64,000 bases of DNA from Streptomyces venezuelae ATCC 10712 (GCF_008639165.1 NZ_CP029197.1:3100001-3164000); one strand, 5' to 3'; shown: positions 24,891 through 34,036, counted from the first letter of the stretch. A program made the numbers and translations. The notes: generated by a model not told the origin, from the letters alone.

Positions 24891-25160
24891 ATGAGCACCC
24901 TCAGGCACCAACTGTCAGGGACCAGGAAGCTTGAGCCCGCGGGCCCCGGCGCTCGCCAGCCCGACGGATCCCGGTGGATGCAGTACCGCAGCACCGGGGA
25001 AGTCAGCTACGCGTGCGCCTGTGGCTACGCCTCCGGGTGGGTCGCTGCCGACAGCATCGACTCCGGGACGCTCCGCCTGCAGCACCCCACCGGCCAGCCC
25101 GCTCCGTACCGCATCGTCCCCGGCGAGGTCCTCGCATCGACCCCACAGGAACGACCGTGA
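24891..25160 (+). CDS. Hypothetical phage protein
   Basis: An 89-residue protein from ATG 24891. CACGYASGWVAADSIDSG is the only notable stretch; two cysteines are too few for a full zinc ribbon. The stop overlaps the next GTG. Confidence 0.45.
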   Translation: MSTLRHQLSGTRKLEPAGPGARQPDGSRWMQYRSTGEVSYACACGYASGWVAADSIDSGTLRLQHPTGQPAPYRIVPGEVLASTPQERP

Positions 25161-25363
25161 ACCCGCCTCAGGCCCGCCACTACGGCGCAGGGCTGCCGCG
25201 ATGGGTCGGCGCCTGGTTCGTCATGGACTCCCCCGGCATCTACGCCACGACCGGCGCGCGGGCCCCGGACGGGCCCCTACACGTCTCCCTGGTCGTGCAC
25301 GTCCCGCGCATCCGCGGCGCCCTCTACGGCGCCTGGCTGCTCCTGACGCGCAGGAACGTCTGA
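25157..25363 (+). CDS. Small hypothetical phage protein
   Basis: A 68-residue protein from GTG 25157. It has mixed hydrophobic segments (WFVMDSPGIYATTG, HVSLVVHVPRIRGALYGAWL). There is no recognised family. It is coupled upstream (GTGA) and downstream (TGATG). Confidence 0.45.
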   Translation: MNPPQARHYGAGLPRWVGAWFVMDSPGIYATTGARAPDGPLHVSLVVHVPRIRGALYGAWLLLTRRNV

Positions 25364-25731
25364 TGCCGAGCCGAGCCCCCCGGCGCTGCACCACCCCCGG
25401 CTGCGGCGCCATGGCGGCACCCCCCTCCGCCAAGTGCGCCCCGCACGACAAGCGCCGACCCCGCCGCTCGGCCTCGGCCAAGGGCTACAACGCCGAGCAC
25501 GTCCAGCGGTTCCGCGCCGGCGTCCTGGAGCGCGACGCCACGTGCGTGCTGTGCAAGGCCGCTCCGGCCACTCAGGCAGACCACTGGCCGCTGTCCAAGA
25601 GGGAGTTGCAGGCCCGCGGCCTGGACGAGCACGACCCTCGCCGAGGCCGCGGCCTGTGTGCCTCCTGTCACTCGAAGGAGACTGCCCGCCACCAGCCTGG
25701 CGGGTGGAACGCCGGCGGGCCGCGCTACTGA
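25363..25731 (+). CDS. HNH endonuclease
   Basis: A 122-residue protein. The HNH fold is clear: a zinc CxxC (CVLCKAAPATQADHW, with the first His) and GLCASCHSKETARHQPGGW, with a basic N-terminus that contains GCGAMAAPPSAKCAPH. HNH proteins next to terminase are required for cos cleavage in HK97-type phages and in Streptomyces phages. The position directly upstream of the terminase genes fits that role. Confidence 0.85.
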   Translation: MPSRAPRRCTTPGCGAMAAPPSAKCAPHDKRRPRRSASAKGYNAEHVQRFRAGVLERDATCVLCKAAPATQADHWPLSKRELQARGLDEHDPRRGRGLCASCHSKETARHQPGGWNAGGPRY

Positions 25732-25879
25732 TCGTGACGGCCCGGCCGGGGGGAGGGGGCCTCGGATCCCTGGCCCGGGGACCCGCGGAACGCGGGGGGG
25801 AGCCCAGAGACGCCGTGACAGGTTTCGGGATCCGCCGTACCCGAGCCCTCTCCGTAACCGAATGTGACCGGAGGTGATC
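25732..25879. other. Non-coding gap upstream of terminase, candidate cos region
   Basis: This 148-bp gap between HNH and terminase small subunit has several G runs (about 25748-25763 and 25790-25800) and a GGATCC repeated at 25764 and GGGATCC-like at 25829. HK97-type phages with HNH genes usually have cos here. The exact cut cannot be read from sequence. Confidence 0.35.
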
Positions 25880-26362
25880 ATGGGTAAGCGTGGTCCCGCC
25901 CCCAAGCCGACCGGCCTGCGCGTTCTGCACGGCGACCGCGCCGACCGGATCAACCGCGACGAACCGCAGCCCGACGAGGGCGACGTCCAGCCGCCGGCCT
26001 GGCTGGGCGAGGCGGCCCTCGAGGTGTGGCACACCCTGGCCGACGAGCTCACCGCCAAGGGCGTGCTCACCGCGTGGGACGTCGAGGCCTACGCCAACTG
26101 GTGCGACGCCGTCGCCCGCCGGCGCGACGCCGCCGAGCACGTCGCCACCGAGGGCGCCGTCGTCGAGCACCCCGTCTTCAACAAGAACGGTGACCTGACC
26201 GGACACCGGCTCGGCAAGAACGCGTGGCTCCTCGCGCTGGACTCGGCCGACGCGCAGGTGCAGCGGTACGGCGCCCGCTTCGGCCTGACCCCGAGTGACC
26301 GAGCACAGCTGAAGATCGGCGGCCAGGACAACCCGGCCGGAGCGGAGCGGCTGCTGTCCTGA
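25880..26362 (+). CDS. Terminase small subunit, P27 family
   Basis: A 160-residue protein starting MGKRGPAPKPTGLRVLHGDR, the hallmark of P27-family terminase small subunits. The middle has PAWLGEAALEVWHTLADELT. It recognises the packaging site and loads the large subunit. The ATG at 25880 follows GGAGGTGATC; a GTG at 25874 lies inside that ribosome-binding site. 16 nt upstream of terL. Confidence 0.9.
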   Translation: MGKRGPAPKPTGLRVLHGDRADRINRDEPQPDEGDVQPPAWLGEAALEVWHTLADELTAKGVLTAWDVEAYANWCDAVARRRDAAEHVATEGAVVEHPVFNKNGDLTGHRLGKNAWLLALDSADAQVQRYGARFGLTPSDRAQLKIGGQDNPAGAERLLS

Positions 26363-26378
26363 CCGTACGGAGGGCGCG

Positions 26379-28190
26379 ATGACCGCCGGGACCACGACCC
26401 GCCGCCCGGCGAAGAGCAAGGCGGCCACCCGCCCGCGCGGCCGCCGGCGGGTGATGACGTTCAACCACCACAAGCGGTGGCGGCCGGCCTCGCGCAGGGG
26501 CGGCGTCTGCGGGTACACCCTCGACGACAAGACGTGCGAGCGGCGCGGCGCGCACTACTGCGAGCCGCGTGCCGACCGCGTCGTCAAGTTCTTCGCCGAG
26601 CTGCTCGTTCACCCGGCCGGCGCCCTCGCCAACACGAAGTTCGTGTTGGCGCCGTGGCAGGAACACGAGATCATCCGGCCGCTGTTCGGCGAGGTCCACT
26701 GGTCCGACCAGTGGGGGCGGTACGTCCGCCGGTACACCCGCGCCACGATCGTCATGGCGAGGAAGAACGGCAAGAGCGCCCTGCTCTCCGGCATCGCCCT
26801 GTACATGCTGTGCGGCGACGGCGAGGAGTCGGCCGAGATCTACGGCGCGGCGGCCACGACCCGGCAGGCGGGCAAGGTCTTCGAGCCGTGCACGAAGATG
26901 GTCCGCAAGTCGCCGATCCTGGCGAAGCGGCTGACGCACATCAAGAACGTCCGTCGTCTCGTCGACGAGCGGACCGGGTCCCACTACGAAGTGATCCCGG
27001 CCGACGCCGACAACGAGCTCGGCCACAGCCCGCACTGCTTCATCCTGGACGAGGTCCTCAGCCAGCCGGACGACAGCCTGTGGAAGGCCATGCGTACGGC
27101 GGCCGGTGCCCGCACTCAGGCCCTGATGCTGGCCATCACGACCGAGACCAACCAGCACGTCAGCTTCGGCGCCGACTTCATCGACGAGGCCGACCGCGTC
27201 GCGGAGCAGCCGCAGCGCGCGCCCCACCACTTCGTGTTCGTCCGCAAGGCCCCGCGCACGCAGGACGAGCTGGACCGGCTGCACCGGCTGTACCCGGGGC
27301 GTCCGGACCTGCCGGTGTCCATCGACCCCTGGGACGAGGACAACTGGTACTGGCCCAACCCGGCGCTCGGCACGTTCCTCGGGATCCAGTCCCTGCGCGA
27401 GGAGGCCGAGGAGGCCCGCACCAACTACAAGGCGGAGAACGGGTTCCGGCAGTTCCGGCTGAACCAGCGCGTCAGCCAGGTCTCCCGCTGGATCCCGATG
27501 GACCTGTGGGACATGAACGCCCGAGAGATCGCGCCGAGCCCCGGATGGATCGCGGGCCGCCTCGAGGGGCAGCGGTGCTGGGGCGGCCTGGACCTCTCGT
27601 CCAAGCTCGACTTGACCTCGTGGGCGCTGTACTTCCCGACGGGCGAGGTCCTGTGGCGGATGTGGGCACCAGAGTCCGTGGCCGACATCCTTGACGAGCA
27701 CACCGACGGCGCGTTCTCCGAGTGGGCGGCCGACGGCTGGGTCACGCTCACCGACGGTGACACGATCGACTACGCCACGATCTACGACGACATCGAGACC
27801 GATCACCAGCTGTACCGGATCGTCGACGTCACGTACGACAAGTGGTGCGGCGAGCCCGTACGGCAGGAGATCGTCAAGCGGACCCGGCTGAAGATGGTGG
27901 AGTCCGACACCACGTACACCCGCATGACTCCGCCCATGGCCGAGCTCATGCGCGCGCTGAAGGGCCGCGAGCTCGCGCACTTCGGGAACCCGGTCGCGTG
28001 GTGGATGGCCGACAACCTCGAGTGCAAGTCGCCTCGTGACGACCCCGACCGCATCCGCCCGGTCAAGCCGGCCCGCGACAAGACCGGCAAGCGGATCGAC
28101 GGCATCCCCGCGCTGCTGTTCGCCATCGACGGCGGCCTGCGCGGCATGCCCGCCCCGTCCATCTACGAGTCCCAGGGCATGGCCCTCTGA
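26379..28190 (+). CDS. Terminase large subunit
   Basis: A 603-residue packaging ATPase-nuclease. Walker A-like MARKNGKSA is at about 126-134, and Walker B FILDEV is at 221-226. The RNase-H-like nuclease domain starts at GGLDLSSKLDLTSW with its metal-binding aspartates. Homologous to Phage_Terminase/TerL of HK97-type siphoviruses. The basic N-terminal 40 residues are low complexity. Follows terS and precedes a small membrane gene and the portal gene. Confidence 0.93.
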   Translation: MTAGTTTRRPAKSKAATRPRGRRRVMTFNHHKRWRPASRRGGVCGYTLDDKTCERRGAHYCEPRADRVVKFFAELLVHPAGALANTKFVLAPWQEHEIIRPLFGEVHWSDQWGRYVRRYTRATIVMARKNGKSALLSGIALYMLCGDGEESAEIYGAAATTRQAGKVFEPCTKMVRKSPILAKRLTHIKNVRRLVDERTGSHYEVIPADADNELGHSPHCFILDEVLSQPDDSLWKAMRTAAGARTQALMLAITTETNQHVSFGADFIDEADRVAEQPQRAPHHFVFVRKAPRTQDELDRLHRLYPGRPDLPVSIDPWDEDNWYWPNPALGTFLGIQSLREEAEEARTNYKAENGFRQFRLNQRVSQVSRWIPMDLWDMNAREIAPSPGWIAGRLEGQRCWGGLDLSSKLDLTSWALYFPTGEVLWRMWAPESVADILDEHTDGAFSEWAADGWVTLTDGDTIDYATIYDDIETDHQLYRIVDVTYDKWCGEPVRQEIVKRTRLKMVESDTTYTRMTPPMAELMRALKGRELAHFGNPVAWWMADNLECKSPRDDPDRIRPVKPARDKTGKRIDGIPALLFAIDGGLRGMPAPSIYESQGMAL

Positions 28191-28207
28191 CCCCGAAGGA
28201 GGCCCGG

Positions 28208-28390
28208 ATGGACCGATGGGACGTCCTCGCCCTGCTCGGCATCACGCTCCTGGGCCTCGGCCTCGGGCTGCTCGCCCCCTGGCTCGGCGTCGCCGCGGCC
28301 GGCCTCGTGCTCCTGGCCGTCGGCATCGCCGGCGCCCTCGGCGAGCTCCGCGCCGCCCGCACGTCCGGCCAGCCGCAGAAGGGAGCCTGA
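28208..28390 (+). CDS. Small membrane protein (60 aa)
   Basis: A 60-residue protein with two hydrophobic segments (VLALLGITLLGLGLGLLAPW and LGVAAAGLVLLAVGIAGAL) and a hydrophilic tail. It lies between terL and the portal gene. Small membrane genes in this place occur in some actinophages without known function; superinfection exclusion is a possibility. Confidence 0.6.
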   Translation: MDRWDVLALLGITLLGLGLGLLAPWLGVAAAGLVLLAVGIAGALGELRAARTSGQPQKGA

Positions 28391-28392
28391 CC

Positions 28393-30405
28393 ATGGGGCT
28401 CCTGCGCAGCGCCCTGTCCGGACTGGCCACCCCCGAGAAGTGGGTGGAGGACTGGATGCGCGGCGGGTCGGTCAACTCCGCCGGGATCCGGGTGGACCAG
28501 GACACGGCCCTGACCTACGCGCCGTTCTTCGCCGGCGTCCGCGTCCTGTCCGAGGACGTCGGCGCCCTGCCGCTGTTCCTCTACGAACGGCTGAGGCCCC
28601 GCGGTAAGCAGCGCGCCACCAGCCACCCGCTGTACGCGCTGCTGCACGACCAGCCCAACGACATGATGAGCTCGACGTGGCTGCGCGAGACGCTCATGGG
28701 GCACGCGATCACGTGGGGCGACGGCGTCGCCCACGTCGTCTCGCACCCCCGCACCGGGGTGATCGAGGAAATCTGGCCGCTGCGCCCCGACCGGCTGACG
28801 ATCGGCGTGAAGCGCACCGGCGCCGGACGGTTCGAACGCCGCTACCGGTACGACGACGACGTCAACGGCATCCACACCGTCCTGCTGCCCCACGAGGTCC
28901 TGCACATCTCCGGCCTCGGGTTCGACGGCGTGCGCGGCTACCCGGTCGTCGACCTCGCCGCCAACGCCATCGGCCTCGGCCTGGCGACCGAACACCACGG
29001 CGCCAAGGTGTTCTCGAACGGCGCCGCGCCCGGCGGCGCCCTGTCGCACCCGGGCAACCTCTCCCCCGAGGCCAGGACCCGCATGGCGGACGACTGGGAG
29101 AACATCCACCGCGGCATCGACCGCGCGCACCGCGTGGCGATCCTCGAGGAGGGCGTCACCTGGCAGCAGGTCGGCGTACCCAACGACTCCGCCCAGTTCC
29201 TCGAGACGCGCAAGCTGCAGGTGACCGAGATGGCCCGGTGGCTACGGCTGCCGCCCCACAAGATCGGCGATCTCGACCGGGCCACGTTCTCCAACATCGA
29301 GCAGCAGGGCCTGGACTACGTGCAGTCCGCGCTGAACGTGTGGCTCGTCCGGTGGGAGCAGGCGATCCTCACCCAGCTGCTGCTGCCCGAGGAGCGCCAG
29401 CGGTACTACGCCGAGCACCTCGTCGACTCACTGCTCCGCGGCGACACCCTCACCCGCTACCAGGCCTACGCGGTGGGGCGGAACTGGGGATGGCTGTCCG
29501 CCAACGACGTCCGCGACCGGGAGAACATGAACCCGGTCCCGGGCGGCGACGACTACCTCGTCCCACTCAACATGGTGCCCGCCGGCCGCAGCCGCCTCGC
29601 TCTGGAGACCGCGGACGGCGCCCGCGTCGCGCGCACAGCGCGGATGCTCGCCGGACGCCAGACCGTACGGGAGTCCCTCGCCGAACGGTGGGGGACGAAG
29701 ATCGAGGAGTCCGACCAGGAGGTAGCCGACCTCGAGGCCAAGAAGGTCGGCGCCCTGGTCGCCGAACACCTGACCCCCGAGCGCGGCCGGCACCGGTCGC
29801 TCGCCGCCTTCCTCACCGCTCTGCGGCTGCTGTACGCCGAGGACGGCCCGATCATGGAGCGGCTGGCCGAACTGTGGGTCCCGCTCATGACCCAGTTCGC
29901 CGACGACGTCGCCGTCCAGGCCGCCGAGGAAGTCGCGTTCGAGGACCCCGTCGACCTGTCCATGTGGGCGCAGGCCTACGCCCTGTCCCACGCCCAGTAC
30001 CAGGTGTCCTCGTCGTACGGCCAGCTGCGGGCCGTGGTCGACAAGACCGAGGGGACCCCGGAGGACATCGCCGAGGCGGTCGTCGAGCGGCTGGCGAAGT
30101 GGCAGGAGGAGCGGCCCGCGCAGACCGCGCGCTGGGAGTCGGCGCAGCTGCCGAACGCCGCGGCCCGCGAGACGTGGAAAGAGGCCGGCGTGAAGTCGGT
30201 CCAGTGGGTGGCGCGCGGGTCGAAGAACTGCCCGTACTGCCAGCGCCTCGACGGAGCCGTCCGGGAGATCGAGACGCCGTTCGTCGCCAAGGGCGATGAC
30301 GTCGAGGGCGACGAGGACGGCGAGAAGCTCGTCGCCAAGCGCGACACCTTCCACCCGCCCGTACACCCGGGCTGCAACTGCGAGGTGATCCCCGTTGTCG
30401 AGTAG
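28393..30405 (+). CDS. Portal protein fused to a MuF-like minor head domain
   Basis: A 670-residue protein. Residues 1-410 are an HK97-type portal: TALTYAPFFAGVRVLSEDVG, FLETRKLQVTEMARWLRLPP and NIEQQGLDYVQSALNVWLVR are typical. The remainder is helical and ends in KNCPYCQRLDGAVREIETPF and FHPPVHPGCNCEVIPVVE, the C-terminal signature of SPP1 gp7/MuF minor head proteins. HK97 portals are usually 400-450 residues, so this is a natural portal-MuF fusion, with no sign of a frameshift. The start ATG 28393 directly follows the previous stop. Confidence 0.9.
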   Translation: MGLLRSALSGLATPEKWVEDWMRGGSVNSAGIRVDQDTALTYAPFFAGVRVLSEDVGALPLFLYERLRPRGKQRATSHPLYALLHDQPNDMMSSTWLRETLMGHAITWGDGVAHVVSHPRTGVIEEIWPLRPDRLTIGVKRTGAGRFERRYRYDDDVNGIHTVLLPHEVLHISGLGFDGVRGYPVVDLAANAIGLGLATEHHGAKVFSNGAAPGGALSHPGNLSPEARTRMADDWENIHRGIDRAHRVAILEEGVTWQQVGVPNDSAQFLETRKLQVTEMARWLRLPPHKIGDLDRATFSNIEQQGLDYVQSALNVWLVRWEQAILTQLLLPEERQRYYAEHLVDSLLRGDTLTRYQAYAVGRNWGWLSANDVRDRENMNPVPGGDDYLVPLNMVPAGRSRLALETADGARVARTARMLAGRQTVRESLAERWGTKIEESDQEVADLEAKKVGALVAEHLTPERGRHRSLAAFLTALRLLYAEDGPIMERLAELWVPLMTQFADDVAVQAAEEVAFEDPVDLSMWAQAYALSHAQYQVSSSYGQLRAVVDKTEGTPEDIAEAVVERLAKWQEERPAQTARWESAQLPNAAARETWKEAGVKSVQWVARGSKNCPYCQRLDGAVREIETPFVAKGDDVEGDEDGEKLVAKRDTFHPPVHPGCNCEVIPVVE

Positions 30406-30595
30406 CCAGCGCATCACGGCCGGCACCTGCAGCAACTGCGGCGGCCCGGCCGAGAGCGGCCCGTCCGGCGCGTGGTGGCACACAAGGGAGCCGTGCTCCA
30501 GCCGCGAGCCGCTGCGCACTGCCACGTTCAAGCCGCGCCAGCAGGACGTCCCCCCGCGCGACCGCCAGATCAAGGAACCGAGGAGGCACCGATGA
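30395..30595 (+). CDS. Small zinc-finger-like protein overlapping portal and protease
   Basis: A 66-codon frame from TTG 30395, with GAGGTGATC seven bases upstream. It overlaps the portal end by 11 nt and the protease start by 4 nt. It contains CSNCGGPAES near the N-terminus and a basic C-terminus. The rare TTG start keeps confidence moderate, but it fills the gap exactly in a coupled chain. Confidence 0.45.
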   Translation: MSSSQRITAGTCSNCGGPAESGPSGAWWHTREPCSSREPLRTATFKPRQQDVPPRDRQIKEPRRHR

Positions 30596-31293
30596 GGCAC
30601 TACGTGCGCGGCTACGTCCAGCGCGCCGACGGAGACGAGGCGGGCAAGCCGCTGACGATCATCGCCGCGACCGAAGGCCGCAAGGGCGACGGCCTCAACC
30701 TGACCATGAAGGGCGCCGAGCTCGGGCGGTTCGAGGCCAACCCGGTCGTCGGCTACGGCCATTCCTACTGGGGCCGTGACGGCCTGCCGATCGGCCGGTC
30801 CGACAAGACGTGGATCGACGACGACAAGCTGCGGATGACGATCTCCTTCGACCAGGACGACGAGTTCGCCCGCACGGTCGAACGGAAGTACCGCGGCGGC
30901 TACATGAACGCGTTCTCCATCGGGTTCGACGTCTGGAACATCGACGACGCCGGCGTCCCCGAGGGCTGGGAGCTGTTCGAAGTGAGCGCGGTCCCGCTCC
31001 CGATGGACCCGAACGCGATCGTCGAATCCGGGCGCAGCGCCCTCGACATCGCCCGCGGCCTCGACGTCCGCGCCGCCCCGGACGAGACCGTGCAGGCCGT
31101 CCTGTCCCGGCTCGCCGAGCTCGACACCGCCCGCGCGGGCGCGGTGCTGTCCAAGAAGAACAAGGGCCTCGTCTCCGCCGCGCGTGACGCTCTCACCGAG
31201 CTCCTCGACGCGGCCGGCGGCACCGACGAGGACGACGAGCGGGCCGCCCCGCTCGTCGACACCGCCCGCCTCCTCCGGCTCGCCGGACTCTGA
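30592..31293 (+). CDS. Prohead protease, HK97 family (S78-like)
   Basis: A 233-residue protein. NPVVGYGHSYW carries the catalytic histidine, and YMNAFSIGFDVWNIDDAGVP with the following EVSAVPLPMDPNAI carries the nucleophilic serine motif of the HK97-type prohead protease. It processes scaffold and capsid precursors during maturation. The ATG at 30592 follows GGAGGCACC; upstream frame is the small zinc-finger gene. Confidence 0.88.
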   Translation: MRHYVRGYVQRADGDEAGKPLTIIAATEGRKGDGLNLTMKGAELGRFEANPVVGYGHSYWGRDGLPIGRSDKTWIDDDKLRMTISFDQDDEFARTVERKYRGGYMNAFSIGFDVWNIDDAGVPEGWELFEVSAVPLPMDPNAIVESGRSALDIARGLDVRAAPDETVQAVLSRLAELDTARAGAVLSKKNKGLVSAARDALTELLDAAGGTDEDDERAAPLVDTARLLRLAGL

Positions 31294-31349
31294 TCCCCCC
31301 GCGCCGCGCAGCCGCGCGGGGCACCTACACCCACCGAAGGGAAACCCTG

Positions 31350-32579
31350 ATGGCCAACATCCGGGAGCTGCGCACCAAGCGCACCAAGCTCGGCGCCGAC
31401 GCCCGAGCGATCATGCAGACCGCCGAGACCGAGGGCCGTGCGATGACGCCCGAGGAGGAGGTGCGGTTCGACAAGCTCATGGAGGAGCGTGACGGCGTCG
31501 ACCGCACCATCGAGCGGGCCGAGAAGCTCGAGGACGACGAGCGCGCCGACGGCGCACGCGAGGACCTGGAGCGCGGCGGCACCCGCGGCGGCGACGAGGC
31601 CATGGGCGCCCTGCGCGCCTACTTCCTCGGCGGCCGGTCCGTCCTCACCGAGCGCCAGGCCCGCGCGCTGAACGCCGGCCACGACCCCGAGGGCGGGTTC
31701 CTCGTCGCCCCGCAGCAGTTCGTCAAGGAACTCCTCAAGGGCATCGACGACATGGTCGCGCTGCGCGGCCTGGCCACCGTGCACCAGCTCACGACGGCCG
31801 AGTCCCTCGGCGTGCCCACCCTCGACACCGACCTGAGCGACGCCGAGTGGACGAGCGAGCTCGCCACCGGCAGCCAGGACGACGGCATGCGGTTCGGCAA
31901 GCGCGAGCTCCGCCCGCACCCGGTGGCCAAGCGTGTCAAGATCAGCCGCAAGCTGATGCGGTCCTCGGCGACGAACCCCGAGACCCTCGTCCGTGAGCGC
32001 ATGGAGTACAAGTTCGGCGTCACCGCCGAGAAGGCCTACATGGTCGGGGACGGCAACCAGAAGCCGCTGGGCCTGTTCACCGCCCACGCCGACGGCATCC
32101 CCACCGGCCGGGACATCGACATCTCCACCTCCGGCACCGGGTTCGTCAACGTCGCCGCGGGCAACGCCGCGGACGACCTCATCACCGCCAAGTACACGCT
32201 CAAGGGCGCGTACCACAAGAAGGCGCAGTGGCTGTTCCACCGGCTGATGATCGCGTCCGTGCGCAAGTTGAAGGACGGCGACGGGAACTACATCTGGCGG
32301 GCCGGCCTGGCCGACGGCGAGCCGGACAAGATCTTGGACCTGCCGTTCATCATGTCCGAGTTCGCCCCGTCGACGTTCGGCGACGGCGACTACGTCGGCA
32401 TCCTCGGCGACTTCTCCTACTACTGGATCGCGGAGGCCCTGCAGTTCGAGGTGCAGCGCCTGAACGAGCTGTACGCCGAGACGAACCAGGTCGGGTTCAT
32501 CGGCCGCCAGGAGGCCGACGGCATGCCCGTCCTCGCCGAGGCGTTCGTGCGCCTGCAGTCCAACGACGTCGTGCCGTAA
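31350..32579 (+). CDS. Major capsid protein, HK97 fold
   Basis: A 409-residue protein. The N-terminal 100 residues are a charged helical delta domain (AEKLEDDERADGAREDLERG) that is probably removed by the protease. The body has EGGFLVAPQQFVKELLKGID, VKISRKLMRSSATNPETLV and FGVTAEKAYMVGDGNQKPLG, the typical HK97 E-loop to P-domain pattern. It forms the icosahedral shell. The ATG at 31350 follows GAAGGGAAACC. Confidence 0.93.
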   Translation: MANIRELRTKRTKLGADARAIMQTAETEGRAMTPEEEVRFDKLMEERDGVDRTIERAEKLEDDERADGAREDLERGGTRGGDEAMGALRAYFLGGRSVLTERQARALNAGHDPEGGFLVAPQQFVKELLKGIDDMVALRGLATVHQLTTAESLGVPTLDTDLSDAEWTSELATGSQDDGMRFGKRELRPHPVAKRVKISRKLMRSSATNPETLVRERMEYKFGVTAEKAYMVGDGNQKPLGLFTAHADGIPTGRDIDISTSGTGFVNVAAGNAADDLITAKYTLKGAYHKKAQWLFHRLMIASVRKLKDGDGNYIWRAGLADGEPDKILDLPFIMSEFAPSTFGDGDYVGILGDFSYYWIAEALQFEVQRLNELYAETNQVGFIGRQEADGMPVLAEAFVRLQSNDVVP

Positions 32580-32629
32580 CCCCGGCCCCCCCGTCCAGCG
32601 CAGGCCCACACCAGACAGGAGCAGCACCC

Positions 32630-33007
32630 ATGCGCAGCGACATCAAGAACAGCATCGACATCGCCGCCACCCTCACCCCGGCCGCGCGGACCGACACCGC
32701 GACCGGGACCGGGGTGGACCTGGCGAACTACGACGCGGCCGCCGTCGTCATCTCCACCGGCGCGGTGGCCAACGGCGCGTTCTCCATCGAGGTCCAGGAG
32801 TCCGACACCCTCGGCTCCGGGTACACCGCGGTGGCCAACGCCGACCTCGACGGCACCGAGCCCGCCACCCTCACCGCGTCCACTGTGACGGTGATCGGCT
32901 ACCACGGCGTCAAGCGGTACATCCGCGCCGTGGCCACCGACGCCGGCACCGGCGACGCCTCGTTCGGCGTCACCGTCGTCCGCGGCAAGGGCCGCGTCAA
33001 GCCCTGA
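32630..33007 (+). CDS. Possible head decoration/stabilisation protein
   Basis: A 125-residue beta-rich protein (AAVVISTGAVANGAFSIEVQ and GYHGVKRYIRAVATDAGTGD) right after the capsid gene. The location and Ig-like composition fit a capsid decoration or stabilisation protein. No family recognised beyond this. Confidence 0.55.
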   Translation: MRSDIKNSIDIAATLTPAARTDTATGTGVDLANYDAAAVVISTGAVANGAFSIEVQESDTLGSGYTAVANADLDGTEPATLTASTVTVIGYHGVKRYIRAVATDAGTGDASFGVTVVRGKGRVKP

Positions 33008-33034
33008 CCCCTTCCCCCCCCCGCTCACGGCCGC

Positions 33035-33064
33035 CCGGGCCCCGCCATCGATGGCGGGGCCCGG
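33035..33064. terminator. Perfect 30-bp palindrome in the late operon
   Basis: CCGGGCCCCGCCATC and GATGGCGGGGCCCGG form a perfect palindrome with no loop bases (33035-33064), between the decoration-like gene and the next gene. It could attenuate transcription after the capsid genes or protect an mRNA end. No T-run follows. Confidence 0.5.
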
Positions 33065-33092
33065 CCGCGTCCAGGACCACAGGAGGACCACC

Positions 33093-33452
33093 ATGCGAGT
33101 CGAGATGCTCCGTCTCATGGTGAACCCGAAGTACGGCACCCAGCCCGAGGGCTCGATCCTCGACATGGACGACGACGACGCCGAGCAGCGCGTCGCCGCC
33201 GGAGACTGCCGGCCCCTCGAGGAGCCGAAGAAGAAGCGCGGCGGCCGTCCCGCCAAGACCACCACCACGCCGCCGCCGCCGGGTGACGCGGTGGCCGTCG
33301 AGGAGATGACCGTCGACCAGCTCAAGGCCTACGCCGCCGAGCACGACATCGACCTCGGCGACGCCCGCCTCAAGGAGGAGATCCGGGCCACCGTCGCTGC
33401 CGAGCTCGAGCGCCGCCGCGACGAGGACGACGACGAGGGGACCGGGGACTGA
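33093..33452 (+). CDS. Head protein with SAP/Rho-N-like C-terminal motif
   Basis: A 119-residue protein with ATG 33093 behind AGGAGG. The middle is a basic proline linker (KKKRGGRPAKTTTTPPPP) and the C-terminus has EEMTVDQLKAYAAEHDIDLG, a SAP/HeH-like helix-extended-helix often seen in small head proteins of actinophages. The function is probably in head completion or DNA contact. Overlaps the next gene (TGATGG). Confidence 0.55.
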   Translation: MRVEMLRLMVNPKYGTQPEGSILDMDDDDAEQRVAAGDCRPLEEPKKKRGGRPAKTTTTPPPPGDAVAVEEMTVDQLKAYAAEHDIDLGDARLKEEIRATVAAELERRRDEDDDEGTGD

Positions 33453-34036
33453 TGGCGTACGCCAGCGCGGACGACCTGCGCCGCCTCCTGCGCATCGACT
33501 CGTTCACCGACGAGGAGACCGCGACCGCCGAGCTCCTGATCGAGCTCGCGCAAGGGGTGATCGAGGACGAGGTCGGCCAGGCCCTGGAGCAGTCCACCGA
33601 CACCGTCATCCTCGACGGCCCGACCGACGAGGACCCCCGGTACCACCCCGCGAGCGGCTCCCGGAAGCTCATCCTGCCGCGCTGGCCCGTGACCGCTGTG
33701 GCCTCGGTCCGGCTCGTCGATGAGGACGAGGACCTCGTGTTCGGCAAGGACCGGGACTACACCTGGTCGGCCTCGGGGGTCCTGCACCGCCGCGGCGCCG
33801 ACTGGCCCGCCCACGAACGGGCGATCGAGGTCGTCTACACCCCGGGCTACGCCCCCGTCCCCCCGGGCCCGAAACGGATCTGCCTGCGCCTGTCCGCGGC
33901 CGGCTGGTCCAACCCGGAATTCCTCTCCGCCGAGACCCTCGGCGACCACTCCCGCTCGTTCTCCGCCGAAGCGCTCGGGATGGAGCTCACCGCGGCCGAC
34001 CGGCGCACGCTCGGCGCCTACCGGGCCCGGACATGA
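33452..34036 (+). CDS. Head-tail connector protein (gp6-like adaptor)
   Basis: A 194-residue protein. AYASADDLRRLLRIDSFTDE with LIELAQGVIEDEVGQ matches the first helices of HK97 gp6/phage connector family. It forms a ring under the portal. Neighbouring genes on both sides are head-completion proteins, consistent with order. Confidence 0.75.
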   Translation: MAYASADDLRRLLRIDSFTDEETATAELLIELAQGVIEDEVGQALEQSTDTVILDGPTDEDPRYHPASGSRKLILPRWPVTAVASVRLVDEDEDLVFGKDRDYTWSASGVLHRRGADWPAHERAIEVVYTPGYAPVPPGPKRICLRLSAAGWSNPEFLSAETLGDHSRSFSAEALGMELTAADRRTLGAYRART

